A stretch of DNA of 64,000 bases, taken from contig OZ020594.1 in NCBI GenBank assembly GCA_963971535.1, positions 113,633,474 through 113,697,473 on the forward strand. The letters are read 5' to 3'. The position numbers and the translations under genes were made by a program. The notes beneath the pieces are model-generated. The model made no database searches, was not told where the DNA came from, and saw only the letters and a list, made by a program, of their open reading frames with translations. This document shows, piece by piece, positions 1 through 10,400 of the stretch; position 1 is the first letter of the stretch, and each line of letters opens with the position of its first letter. The DNA comes from Notolepis coatsorum. Taxonomy: Eukaryota > Chordata > Actinopteri > Aulopiformes > Paralepididae.

Positions 1-1019
1 TATTTAGTACATACAATTTATACAAAAGTATAAAAACAAGGGGTACAAGGATAATATGTGAAAGTCTGTCGACTTGTTTCCAACATGGTCCCAAGAAGAA
101 TACAATAAATCACAAAGAAAGAGTTAAGAAGATAAGATAGATACAACAAGTAGATAAAATAGACAACACAATTTTCTGAAAGAGCCTCATTACAGCATGT
201 CATGTTCCTGTTCTTCAAGTGGCCAAGCACCCTCTGCAACCTATTGTTGCAGATGTCGCTTCACACCCCTCTTGAAGACAGCAATAGTGGGGGAGTTTTG
301 GATGGCCATGGGCAGAGAGTTCCACAACCAGCAGGCTGTAGACAGAAAGCCATTCTGTGAATAGGAACCCTTTCTAGGCTCATAAATTGAGAGCTGTCCA
401 GACCGTAACTGTCATCCGTAGACCTGGCCACGCAGGACAATGCGAGAGCATAAATATCTGGGGGCAGATCCATTTAACATTTTATACATATGTCCCAGTT
501 TCAGAAAGGAGACCCTCTGCTCCACAGGGAGCCATCCCACCTCATTGAAGTGACATGGCTCAATATGGGTTAGAGGTGGCAGATTTAGGACCAATCGTAT
601 GGTTTTATTTTGGCTGGTTTGTAGCCTGTGTTTACTTTCCACTGTAACACCACTATACCAGTACGTACATGCATAATCATATTGGCAATTTCATACTGTA
701 GTTTCCAGTGATAAGAACATCTTTTTTCTGTGCAAAAATGTCACCCTTGTGTTAACTTTTTTGATCACCTTCAGGGCCATTGTTTTCCCTGAGTGTTCGG
801 CCGAGGTCTGCACCTAGGTATTTAACACAGTCTCTAGACTCCACACTGAAGCCATTACAGCTGATCTCAAGTCGGGAACATTCCTTTAATTTATGTTTTG
901 AGCTGAATAGAATTGACTCGGCTTGAATTTCTGCCGTGTCGTCTCCAGACACCAGAAGTGCTGAGTCGTCAGCATACATGTCATTAACATATAGTGAAAA
1001 GTGATGATCAAGGTGGCCA
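1..1019 (-). mobile_element. LINE 3' part (L2/Rex-like non-LTR retrotransposon), broken
   Basis: Read on the minus strand, 979-752 encodes a reverse transcriptase palm motif (YADDSALLVSG) followed by a segment with ESILF and YLG, as expected for RT of the L2/CR1/Rex group. After a frame break, 642-412 encodes the usual C-terminal tail (NKTIRLVLNLPPLTHI, then LNGSAPRYL). 1-411 would be the end of the ORF and the 3' UTR, running off the window. No endonuclease or N-terminal RT is seen, so the copy is 5' truncated or interrupted at about 1019, where a TTAA begins. The two frames do not join, so this is a dead copy. The exact clade is uncertain because only the palm and tail are present. Confidence 0.8.
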
Positions 1020-1045
1020 TTAACCCTTTCTGTGCCGAAAACAGG

Positions 1046-1103
1046 GATCTACGTTTCTGTGGTCCAGCGCTTGTGTGCCGTTCACGTCACAGAAACGTAG
1101 ATC
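1046..1103. repeat. 16-bp inverted repeat / hairpin
   Basis: GATCTACGTTTCTGTG at 1046-1061 is the exact reverse complement of 1088-1103. The right arm overlaps a second palindrome, ACGTAGATCTACGT (1095-1108). It may be the subterminal structure of a DNA transposon. Confidence 0.8.
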
Positions 1104-1889
1104 TACGTTTTTGTTTCGGTCTTTTTTTTATTCGCTATTGCCATTCATAATTCATCAGGGCACCTTGTGCATGCTGTACTGAATGTGTCTGAGCTGGCAG
1201 ACAGTCAATACCGCCCTCTAACGCCTCCGGCCGCTATTGCACTCCATTTGAAACTATGTAGTTTCATTTCTCTACCGAGCTGCGGTGTGGGGGCGGGTCC
1301 TAAACACTCCAGCAAAACAAGCGCTTGTAGGGATGGCTTGGACAACTGACCCCGCCCACCCGTTCATGTGCAATGCCCAATAACGTCGGAGACAGGATCG
1401 CTGTGGATAACTGGAATGGCGATCAGATTTTTTTTGCATTACATCAGAGACCAGGTAAGGACTCTATATATTACCGATCTTGCGTTGATCTGATATTTTT
1501 TTCTCCTGTGATTGAAGCTGTCTGTGTGGAATGTGTATGTGCTGTGTACCGTTGGTGGCAGGGGGGTGGGGGTGGCTGAGCCAAGCCCCATTTCATGTAT
1601 GCACAAGGAGACATGATACCAATAATCTAGCGTTGATTTCAGGATGATTAGATGATCAGGCGAAAAATGACAACGTGATAACTGGATTTCACTAAAGGGC
1701 TATTTTCGCATCTTTTCCTGGGATTACTGAGAATCACCAAAACTATACTAGTATTTAGTATATAGTATACTAAACGGTATAAAACGGAAATGTAGGGATG
1801 AAAAAACTATCTTTTTTTTGCATGTTGACCAGAAGCAACTCATTGACAATCGACGGATCCATAGCTATAATATAAAATATAGTTTTTAG

Positions 1890-2582
1890 TAGGGATGCAC
1901 CGAATGGGAAATTATTGGCCGAAACCGATACCGAAAATAGGAAACAGTTGGCCGAAAACCGAATACCGAAAGGCAGAAAATGATTCATATAAATATATAT
2001 ATAATGTATTTTTTTTTTTTTAGCTACCTGATTATGGCAAAATACATGATTATGGCAAAACTTTACTTTAATAATATTAATAATCACTATTATGGGCCCA
2101 TAAAACATTTATTCAGCACTTTTGAATGCATACATTAATTCCAGACTGACTGCTGAAAGATTGTACAATTTAAACATTTTCTCTTTGCATACAACAAAAT
2201 GTGCATTAGGTTTTAACCGCGATGGGCATATAGTAATGGTGAGGATATAAAGCATGTTAAAGACGCATTTATTGGATGCGTTGCTTGCGGAGTTTACATA
2301 GAAACAGCGCAACTCCCAAGAGGAGTTAGTTATCACTGGCTGCAGAACGCAGGAAGAGCTGCCAAGCTGCTCACGTTATACGTTGCGCATGCTATGTCTG
2401 TAGCCGTGTTTTGATTACGTCATCACAACAACACTTTAGGTTATGAACGTTACGTAACCCTGTTCTTTGACATTCAGTGATATATTTTCGGTGCTAAAAC
2501 CCTTTTGGCCAAAAGCCGAAAGTGCCTTTTTAACCATTTTCGGCAGATCATTTTCGGTGGCCGAATATTCGGTGCATCCCTA
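1890..2582. mobile_element. Non-autonomous hAT element (693 bp) with perfect TSD
   Basis: The ends are exact 16-bp inverted repeats, TAGGGATGCACCGAAT at 1890-1905 and its complement at 2567-2582. The element is flanked by an identical 8-bp duplication, GTTTTTAG, at 1882-1889 and 2583-2590, which is the hAT signature. Subterminal CCGAAAxCGATACCGAAA-type motifs recur near both ends. The interior has short minus-strand frames (2108-1770 and 2336-2109); the latter contains WELRCFYVNSASN, which faintly resembles the BED-finger start of hAT transposases, but no catalytic domain can be seen. A deleted derivative is most likely. Confidence 0.92.
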
Positions 2583-2861
2583 GTTTTTAGCAGTGCAAAC
2601 ACGCCATTCTATCCATTGAATAGAACGCTGGCACTGAAGGCCCACAGTGCCCCCTGCTACCTGGCAATCAAAGAGTTAAGAGTTAATACTGCCACTGTTG
2701 ACTTTATTGCCACTACTGCACTGCAGGGGGACAGGGACAGAACAGGGCCTATATTGACTGAATTCATATGTGAGAGTCGCAGCCTCATAATTCCCTGGAC
2801 AGCGTTTTGTCCAAGCAGGGCCTAATCACTCTTCACTGATGCTTCTAAATGCAATCTGGTA

Positions 2862-3130
2862 TGGTTTATTAGGCTGAATTTGGTAGTGGTTTATTAGGCT
2901 GGATTTGGTAGTGGTTTATTAGGCTGGATTTGGTAGTGGTTTATTAGGTTGGATTTGGTAGTGGTTTATTAGGCTGCATTTGGTAGTGGTTTATTAGGCT
3001 GGATTTGGTAGTGGTTTATTAGGTTGGATTTGGTAGTGGTTTACTAGGCTGGATTTGGTAGTGGTTTATTAGGTTGGATTTGGTAGTGGTTTATTAGGCT
3101 GGATTTGGTAGTGGTTTATTAGGTTGGATA
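2862..3130. repeat. 25-bp minisatellite, about 10.5 copies
   Basis: Repeats of GGCTGGATTTGGTAGTGG plus TTTATTA run head to tail with a 25-bp period and a few substitutions (GGTTGG, ACTAGG, CTGCAT variants). The array ends just upstream of the DIRS left end. Confidence 0.95.
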
Positions 3131-3211
3131 ATTAGGATAATTAGGTAAACAATATAACAAATCAATATAATTAACGATAGGTTATAACCTAGTTATATGA
3201 GTACTGGCTGA

Positions 3212-3369
3212 GCGTCCCGCTCTTAAGCCTATCGAGATATACCTCATCTCATGTACCTATTGTACTTACACAACGAATAAAAACTAGTACACCCACACCT
3301 GCCGGGTCCCGCCCCTATGGAGGCATAGCCTATAAGATAGTAGGCATGGTCCCCAATACACTCTTCCTC
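3212..3369. repeat. DIRS left inverted terminal repeat
   Basis: This stretch, GCGTCCCGCTCTTAAGCC to CACTCTTCCTC, is the reverse complement of 9802-9958 with very few mismatches. The 38 bp outside it (3174-3211) are specific to this end and reappear, inverted, in the internal complementary region. Confidence 0.93.
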
Positions 3370-3418
3370 GCCAAAATCTCGTTCCCAGTCAAAAGATCCC
3401 TCAAGGGGACTCAGGGCC

Positions 3419-3531
3419 GCTTAAGAGCGGGACGCTCAGCCAGTACTCATATAACTAGGTTATATACATAACCTATCGTTATATTACCGTACTTGGCTTA
3501 TCGCGTCCCGCTCTTAAGCCTATCGAGATAT
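3419..3531. repeat. DIRS internal complementary region (ICR)
   Basis: 3419-3479 is the reverse complement of the left outer end (3174-3226), with one 6-bp insertion (ATACAT). 3478-3531 is the reverse complement of the right outer end (9931-9984). The two halves meet at GTT. In the known DIRS replication model the ICR templates completion of both cDNA ends and ligation into a circle, so this junction is diagnostic. Confidence 0.92.
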
Positions 3532-3755
3532 GGGGTTAGAGCGGACGCGAGGCCCGACAAATGTACCCCCTGAGGACCCGTAAGCCCACATCAAGGGGTT
3601 TGGGGAGTCCTGTCACCCCATCCTTCCTAATGAAGGGGGGGCGCAGTCAACTCCACCGGAGTGCGAGCAAGGAGGAACTAGAACCCCTTGAACACACAGC
3701 ACAGGCGGAACCACGTGTGACTTAACATACTGTGGCCCATACCCACACACTCCTG

Positions 3756-4213
3756 CTACCCTACCAAGGACGGGAAGCAGGAAAGGCCACAGACCCCAGA
3801 ACCGCCTGGGAGACAGAACCCCCGGTCATGTCCATGAGGTAAAACCTTATAAAGGGGCCCGGGGAGGACCATGAAGCTGCAGCACAGATGTCCTCCACCG
3901 AAGCCCCACCCAGGAGAGCGGCAGAGGCAGCCACCCCACGAGTGGAGTGCGCCCTGACTCCCCCAGGGGGATCCTGCCCAGCCAACGTGTAGCAGAGGGC
4001 AATGCCCTCGCTCAACCAATGGGACAGGTGTTGTTCGATAGTGCCTTACCGGCATGAGAACCACCGTGACAGACAAAAAGCTGAACCGTGACCCCGAGGT
4101 CCTGAGTACGGCTGAGGTAATTCCCAAAGCACGGACCGGACATGACAGGTGAAGGCCCGCATCTAACTCACTAGCGTGAGGAGGCGGATGAAATGCCTGA
4201 ACCACAATATCCC
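3756..4213 (-). pseudogene. DIRS tyrosine recombinase, C-terminal catalytic end
   Basis: Minus-strand frames encode the end of a DIRS YR: a stretch beginning ASELDAGLHLSCPVRAL, then the box with VRAHSTRG (the HxxR of tyrosine recombinases) and, after ASVEDICAAASW, the segment FIRFYLMDMT that holds the catalytic tyrosine. The first part and the HxxR part are in different frames (4205-3756 versus 4015-3761), so at least one frameshift is present. The protein would cut and rejoin the circular cDNA at the integration site. It continues upstream into the triplicated block. Confidence 0.82.
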
Positions 4214-6292
4214 TGGAGCGGAAGAACCCCGGATATTCACAGGCACGAAGGCAGGATTAGGCCGCAGAGTGGCACCGCAATCGGATGAAAGACAGGCACT
4301 CTGGTCGTACCGAGAGAGCACAAAGCACACCCACGCGTTCAGCGGAGGTGACGGCCGGCAAGAACGCGCTCTTGAACGACAGCTGTTCCAACGGCGCTTG
4401 CTCAAGAGGCTCAAACGGGGCCAAGGACAACCGACCGAGGACCAATTGAAGATCCCAACTCGGAGCCAAAGAGCGTTGCACCGGCTTAACGCGTCGAGCG
4501 CCAAGCAGGAAACGCTTCACAAGAGGGTGGCTGAACAAGACATCCCCCTCAAATCCCTCATGATAGGAGGATATAGCTGCTGCATATACCCTCACCGTCG
4601 AAGCCGACAGTCTATCAAGGAGAGACTGGAGGTAACTAAGGACAGCATCCAGGGGGCAGGAGACTGGGTCCCGGCCCCCCGCCTTACACCACACTTGGAA
4701 CATACGTCATCTGCCCGCGTAAAGCGCGACAGTGGAGGGAGCATGCGCATTCCGGATGGTATCACCATCAGGATCAAGAACCTGTGCCCCTCAACGTACC
4801 CGTCCCAACAACTGACCTAACAGATGTATGGGGAAGAATCCCAGGCGGCACGGCATCGGTCCCAGACCTGCCTGGCTATGTCCGGACGTAATCTCCACCC
4901 TTCAGGTGGAGCGGAAAAACCCCGGATATTCACAGGCACGAAGGCAGGATTAGGCCGCAGAGTGGCACCGCAATCGGACCAAAGACAGGCACTCTGGTCG
5001 TACCGAGAGAGCACAAAGCACACCCACGCGTTCAGCGGAGGTGACGGCCAGCAAGAACGCGGTCTTGAACGACAGCTGTTCCAACGGCGCTTGCTCAAGA
5101 GGCTCAAACGGGGCCAAGGACAACCGACCGAGGACCAATTGAAGATCCCAACTCGGAGCCAAAGAGCGTTGCACCGGCTTAACGCGTCAAGCGCCAAGCA
5201 GGAAACGCTTCACAAGAGGGTGGCTGAACAAGACATCCCCCTCAAATCCCTCATGATAGGAGGATATAGCTGCTGCATATACCCTCACCGTCGAAGCCGA
5301 CAGTCTATCAAGGAGAGACTGGAGGTAACTAAGGACAGCATCCAGGGGGCAGGAGACTGGGTCCCGGCCCCCCGCCTTACACCACACTTGGAACATACGC
5401 CATCTGCCCGCGTAAAGCGCGACAGTGGAGGGAGCATGCGCATTCCGGATGGTATCACCATCAGGATCAAGAACCTGTGCCCCTCAACGTACCCGTCCCA
5501 ACAACTGACCTAACAGATGTATGGGGAAGAATCCCAGGCGGCACGGCATCGGTCCCAGACCTGCCTGGCTATGTCCGGACGTAATCTCCACCCGTCAGGT
5601 GGAGCGGAAGAACCCCGGATATTCACAGGCACGAAGGCAGGATTAGGCCGCAGAGTGGCACCGCAATCGGACGAAAGACAGGCACTCTGGTCGTACCGAG
5701 AGAGCACAAAGCACACCCACGCGTTCAGCGGAGGTGACGGCCAGCAAGAACGCGGTCTTGAACGACAGCTGTTCCAACGGCGCTTGCTCAAGAGGCTCAA
5801 ACGGGGCCAAGGACAACCGACCGAGGACCAATTGAAGATCCCAACTCGGAGCCAAAGAGCGTTGCACCGGCTTAACGCGTCGAGCGCCAAGCAGGAAACG
5901 CTTCACAAGAGGGTGGCTGAACAAGACATCCCCCTCAAATCCCTCATGATAGGAGGATATAGCTGCTGCATATACCCTCACCGTCGAAGCCGACAGTCTA
6001 TCAAGGAGAGACTGGAGGTAACTAAGGACAACATCCAGGGGGCAGGAGACTGGGTCCCGGCCCCCCGCCTTACACCACACTTGGAACATACATCATCTGC
6101 CCGCGTAAAGCGCGACAGTGGAGGGAGCATGCGCATTCCGGATGGTATCACCATCAGGATCAAGAACCTGTGCCCCTCAACGTACCCGTCCCAACAACTG
6201 ACCTAACAGATGTATGGGGAAGAATCCCAGGCGGCACGGCATCGGTCCCAGACCTGCCTGGCTATGTCCGGACGTAATCTCCACCCGTCAGG
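4214..6292 (-). repeat. Three tandem 693-bp copies of a DIRS YR segment
   Basis: 4214-4906, 4907-5599 and 5600-6292 are nearly identical copies with a 693-bp period (231 codons, so frame-neutral). Each minus-strand copy encodes the YR N-terminal/core region: FQVWCKAGGRDP, then a stretch with LSYLQSLLDRLSASTVRVY, the HPLVKRFLLGARR segment, and FLLAVTSAERVG (FKSAF form in the first copy), followed after a frame break by NPAFVPVNIRG. Differences are scattered single bases, for example CGGCAAGAACGCGCT in the first copy against CAGCAAGAACGCGGT in the others. The block is flanked by unique YR sequence below and RNase H sequence above. It is a recent tandem duplication or an assembly expansion. Confidence 0.9.
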
Positions 6293-7700
6293 ATGAGGAC
6301 CGCCCTGCGACAGTACACCTGTACCCCCAGTCACCCTGCCGGGGATGTGGGGAGCCCTCAGGCAGCGCAGATGGAGGACGCCCATAGCCAGCCGCCCGCC
6401 TGGTGCAGACAGGGGGAGCGTACTCCTCCCTGTCTGTCGATATACGACACTGACGTCGTATTGTCCGTCCTGATCAACACCGTGTGAGGACCAGAAGGAC
6501 CGCTTTCAATACCAACACATTGAACGTAGCGCAGACCGGGCAGCATGGTTTGCCAGCTGCCCCCTACTTTGTTGGCCCGATGCGTCACCAGCGAGGGAGG
6601 CGTCGGTGAAAAACGTGACGTGAGACAGCGCCGTAACCGCCCTAGGACGGAACCTCCCGAGCGTGTTGACAACACGCTCTGAGAGGGATGCCCATAGCCC
6701 TCCAACCGTTGACTGGGAAGAGGAGTACTCTACTTCCAGTCTACAGCAAACCCCAGGCTGGTAGGGACCTGCCTGGTACGAGACCTGACGATCCACCTTG
6801 ACCGCGAAGGACCAGAACGTCGTCAGGGCAGAATACACTCCGTAACCCCTGACGACGCAGAGGCCCCAGTGCGGCCTCCACGCACTTGGTGAAGATGCGG
6901 GGAGCCAGAGAAAAACCGAACGGCAGCCTCTGGTACTCATACGCTAACCCTGCACAGGAAGCATAGCTAAGCCCTAGGATGGAAGATCGGAGATGCGCAT
7001 ACGCATCCTACAGGTCTATGGAGGAGAACCAGACCCCCACCTGACAGTGTTCAACAGGTAGGAGACGATCCAAAAAATGCTGAACCTTCCCATGGGACAG
7101 GTCCAGCCTGGGTCTGACACCCCCCCTCCCGATTTCTCAGGCACCAGAGAACACCGGGAGGAGAACGCCACGACGATGGCTTGCTTCGTCCACAGAGATT
7201 GGATCTCGTTGACCAGAGCTGTCACTGCTGGAGACCCTGACAATAACTTGTAAACACAAGTCCCCGCCTCAGCATTCTCTCCATCCACCTCGACATATGG
7301 TACTGCCGTAGACATATGTGATGACACTCCCAACGCACCCGCCGCCATGTGGCGCAGGTCCGCCAGGAACTGTAGATAGTTGGCCCGGTCCCACCCGCTG
7401 TGCGTAGCCAACCCTGGACCCGTGTGAGCAGAGCGCTCCGTGTCGGGACATCTGACCCTGACACTACCCACGAGGCAATCGCACCCAAGGGGGGACCCCG
7501 ACAGAAAGGGCCGGTTTGATACAGGGGGCTTTCTAGGTGAAAAAAGCCCCCCCACTGAACACCCCTCCAGAACATGCTGAGGAGTTGTTCTGCAGCCGGA
7601 CATGCAAGGCGTGAGGACCCCATGGGTTCCTACACACCGTAGCCCTGCAGTGATATTACTACCACCCAAATCACGCGTGCCTGCGAGACCACTGCCAATC
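6293..7700 (-). pseudogene. DIRS reverse transcriptase and RNase H, frameshifted
   Basis: Reading minus from 7669, one frame gives an RT N-terminal segment (ALVNEIQSLWTKQAIV, SLVPEKSGGG). A second frame, 6940-6506, gives a palm region ending in a DIRS-like CVEAALGP-type segment read across frames, then RNase H start VTFFTDASLAG. A third, 6705-6358, gives RTDNTTSVSYIDRQGG, the conserved RNase H box of DIRS elements. The order RT, RNase H, YR matches the family. Multiple frame changes and stops (for example between 7020 and 6940) make this a pseudogene. No methyltransferase domain was recognised. Confidence 0.8.
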
Positions 7701-9801
7701 TTTCAGGAGTGGGAGGCACCAACATGCTACCTGGCCTGGCGAAGGCGAGGCCGGGGAAGCCCGCACTGTGTGCCTCAAAAGGTTTCGAGCCCCCCTGCTG
7801 ACAACACTTATAGTTGACAGACATAACACCAGGCTCAACCAACACAGCTTATGGTGTGGGAGCCGCTTGACAGCACAACATTCTCATGGACAGACCCAGG
7901 CTCAGCCATCAACTGGGTGTCAGCCCCTGTCCCCATGAGAAGCGAAAAATGGGGCCGCCCGCGCTTTAACGAAGGCACGCGGCCCGCAGCCAAAGGAAAC
8001 AATCAGAGCCCCCTTTTTCCGCTGGTGTTGGGGGAGGGAGTGATCGGAGAGCGGGCTGCCCGCGGCAGGACGGTGACGGCTTGTTGTTCAAGCCGAGCCC
8101 ATCCAACATGGCCGATCCCTCGGCCGCCAAGGCTGTCGGCCTTGTGGACACCTGTTGACTCAACGCCCAGGATACCTCTGGCGGGGGAAAATCATGGCCG
8201 CCTGTCGAGGGCCTCGTCATCGCCGCTGACGAGGCTGTGCTCTCTCTTCTTCTGGCTGCGCGGTGTGAGGTGGTGTGGGGCCTAGGACAATACCGCCCGT
8301 GCTCCAGAAGAAGACCAAAAATCCCCTGCGGAGAGGGGAACCCTGAGCAGTTATAGCTTGTGGCTAGGTCAAAGCTAATACCGTCAACAACCTCGCGTGA
8401 TGTGTCGACGTCGGCTGGCCCTCAAGGCTCCGCCACCAGACACAATTCTTTTGATAGAAAAAACAGCAATTCGAACACAGTTCTAATCGCCGCTAATTCC
8501 ATACCGTGGCGGTACAGGCTTTAGCAGCCACTCGCCAGGCCGACCCACCCATGGCGTCGGCCGGGCGGGGCACTGTTTCAACATGTCAAAAGCAAAGGAC
8601 TGATGTTAACACAACCTCCACTGTGGTGTGCACCATGAAGGGGTTAAATGAATAAAAGAACTAAACCACAAAATACTGTAGAATGAGCAAGCCCATATAC
8701 ACAACGTTAAGGGGAGGCGGACCAGAGCGAACCAGTCCCGCATTCATTCAAAATATTCACAACAGCACACCAGCCCTAGCTTAGCCCATTTACCAAAAAA
8801 GGTAAACAAAGCCCCCCCGCATACTCCCCCAATAGACACCGATTGACCGTCAGCATGAAATGGTTGAGAGGAGAGAAAGCTGTAGCATAGACAGACCTAC
8901 TCATAGCAGAGTGACAGAACAAAACAGTAGCCCACTACACTACTATAGCCTAGCGTGAGGCGATGTGGGACCCAGATCAACAACCGCCTGCGCACAAACA
9001 CGCAACATGTTTACAATGTCGGCTGGACCCATAGCCCCACTACCCGACGCCAATGTGGATAAGAACTAGCCAGCTGAGCCATAACACTGGCCGCCGTTAA
9101 GTCCCATCCTGCAGTAGTATAGCTCTACTGCTACCCGCCGAGCTCAAGCATCGGCTCCCAGATGGGAAAAACCGTTCAACAACCCCGCCGGGACACAGAG
9201 GTAACGTTACCTGGCTAGGCTACCTAGCCACGGCCTACCCTGTTGTCAACCCATTTACCCGTAAAAAGGTAAATAGGACTCAGCAAAACCCCCACAATAG
9301 CTACCGACTGACCTTCATTGATGAACCGGGCAAGAGGAGGGAGAAGTGAAAACATCTCACGGCGGAGACATTAGAACAGCGTAGCAGTAGTGTTAGCATG
9401 TAGCATTAGCATTAGTTGTTTAACAGCACGCTTTCAGGACCGTTTGGAACCCGTTCACTGCAGTGAACGTTCACCAAACCATCCCGCCCCTGGCGCCGAT
9501 ACACAACATGGTTGTGTAACAAAACAACCCAGCATTACTAACACTAACACCCGTGCCTGATGACACAGGGCCTACCTTTGTACAACCCGGCTCGATAGCC
9601 AACCTTGTACGCTGCCCCTTGATCTGCTGCCGACAGATGAGGAAACATCAACATAGGTCCGACGTGTCGCTGAAACATGCCTCGAAGATGCCAGGGGTAA
9701 GCAACCTCCGGTAAGCTTTCAACATTACGTAATTTCTCTAATCTTTTCATAACACTAGTTACATACGGTGCACTGCATCCGCTATGCTGGGAACTAAAAT
9801 A
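7701..9801 (-). other. DIRS upstream region, gag position, no domain recognised
   Basis: This is where DIRS elements carry gag. The minus strand has only short frames, such as 8220-7966 (84 codons, proline and alanine rich), and no zinc knuckle or coiled coil I can support. The sequence is GC rich around 7.9-8.3 kb and contains two similar tracts with CCATTTACC followed by AAAAAGGTAAA (about 8786 and 9249), suggesting an internal duplication. Probably a decayed gag plus leader. Confidence 0.45.
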
Positions 9802-9958
9802 GAGGAAGAGTGTATTGGGGACCATGCCTACTATCTTATAGGCTACGCCTCCATAGGGGCGGGACCCGGCAGGTGTGGGTGTACTAGTTTTTATTCGTTG
9901 TGTAAGTACAATAGGTACATGAGATGAGGTATATCTCGATAGGCTTAAGAGCGGGACG
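9802..9958. repeat. DIRS right inverted terminal repeat
   Basis: Reverse complement of 3212-3369. The 26 bp outside it (9959-9984, ending ATATAAC) are end-specific and are found inverted in the ICR. Confidence 0.93.
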
Positions 9959-10189
9959 CGATAAGCCAAGTACGGTAATATAACTAACTAACTGAAATAT
10001 ACAGTATTCACATAAGGTGCAGTATGCATAAGGTAGTGTTATTGTCCTATTGTGCTTAACTTAGCTCATATTTCATTTTATTTTACTTCATTATCTGTCG
10101 GCTAATGTCACACCAGATTTACAAATACAGTACTGTTTGTGATACAAAAAAAATAAAATAAAAAAGAGAGTATATACATTTGACGAAGA

Positions 10190-10400
10190 AACTGTACATT
10201 GGAGGAGGTGTGGGAGGGGGGGTTGGGTAGGTGGGGTGGCGGGGGAACTGTACATTGGAGGTGGTTGGGTGGGTGGGGGGGGGTAGGCGGGGTGGGGGTA
10301 ACTGTACATTGGATTATCGATGAAACCTTACTTGGTCCAAGAAGAGGGTCTTGTGTATTACTGGGTTAGGACATTTACTGTACATTGGAGGGGGTTGGGT
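10190..10400. repeat. G-rich degenerate repeats with ACTGTACATTGGA spacer
   Basis: ACTGTACATTGGA recurs at about 10190, 10246, 10300 and 10377, separated by G-rich tracts such as GGGAGGGGGGGTTGGG and GGGTGGGGGGGGGTAGG. The plus strand could form G-quadruplexes. It adjoins the 3' end of a minus-strand LINE. Confidence 0.6.

Larger units (their letters stand above)
1020..2679. repeat. Candidate TTAA-bounded interval (possible piggyBac-like remnant)
   Basis: The left edge reads TTAACCCTTTCTGTGCC (1020-1036) and the right edge GGCAATCAAAGAGTTAA (2663-2679). As inverted repeats they agree at 13 of 17 positions and both carry TTAA, the piggyBac target. No transposase is visible. The interval contains a palindrome near its left end (1046-1103), a younger hAT MITE (1890-2582) and short open frames without recognisable domains. 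I could not show that the LINE ending at 1019 resumes after 2679, so this stays a weak call. Confidence 0.25.
3174..9984 (-). mobile_element. DIRS-type tyrosine-recombinase retrotransposon, about 6.8 kb, degenerate
   Basis: Inverted terminal repeats (3212-3369 and 9802-9958) enclose minus-strand RT, RNase H and tyrosine recombinase (YR) fragments in DIRS order. An internal complementary region at 3419-3531 pairs with the outer ends of both repeats. No target duplication is evident, as expected of DIRS, which integrates a circular DNA through YR rather than a DDE integrase. The flanks abut AAC/GTT trinucleotides (AACGATAG left, ATATAAC right). Coding regions are broken by many frameshifts and the YR part is tandemly triplicated, so the copy cannot be autonomous. 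Confidence 0.93.

Noticed and set aside
1770-2336. hAT transposase gene inside the 693-bp element
   Set aside because: Only a faint BED-like string is seen and there is no catalytic region; the element is too short to be autonomous.
2862-3130. CRISPR-like regularly spaced repeats here, and at 28925-29293 and 31145-31412
   Set aside because: The units are contiguous tandem repeats without unique spacers, and the genome is eukaryotic.
4176-6206. Three plus-strand frames of about 214-229 codons with near-identical proteins
   Set aside because: They are the antisense of the triplicated DIRS recombinase segment, which has the recognisable domain.
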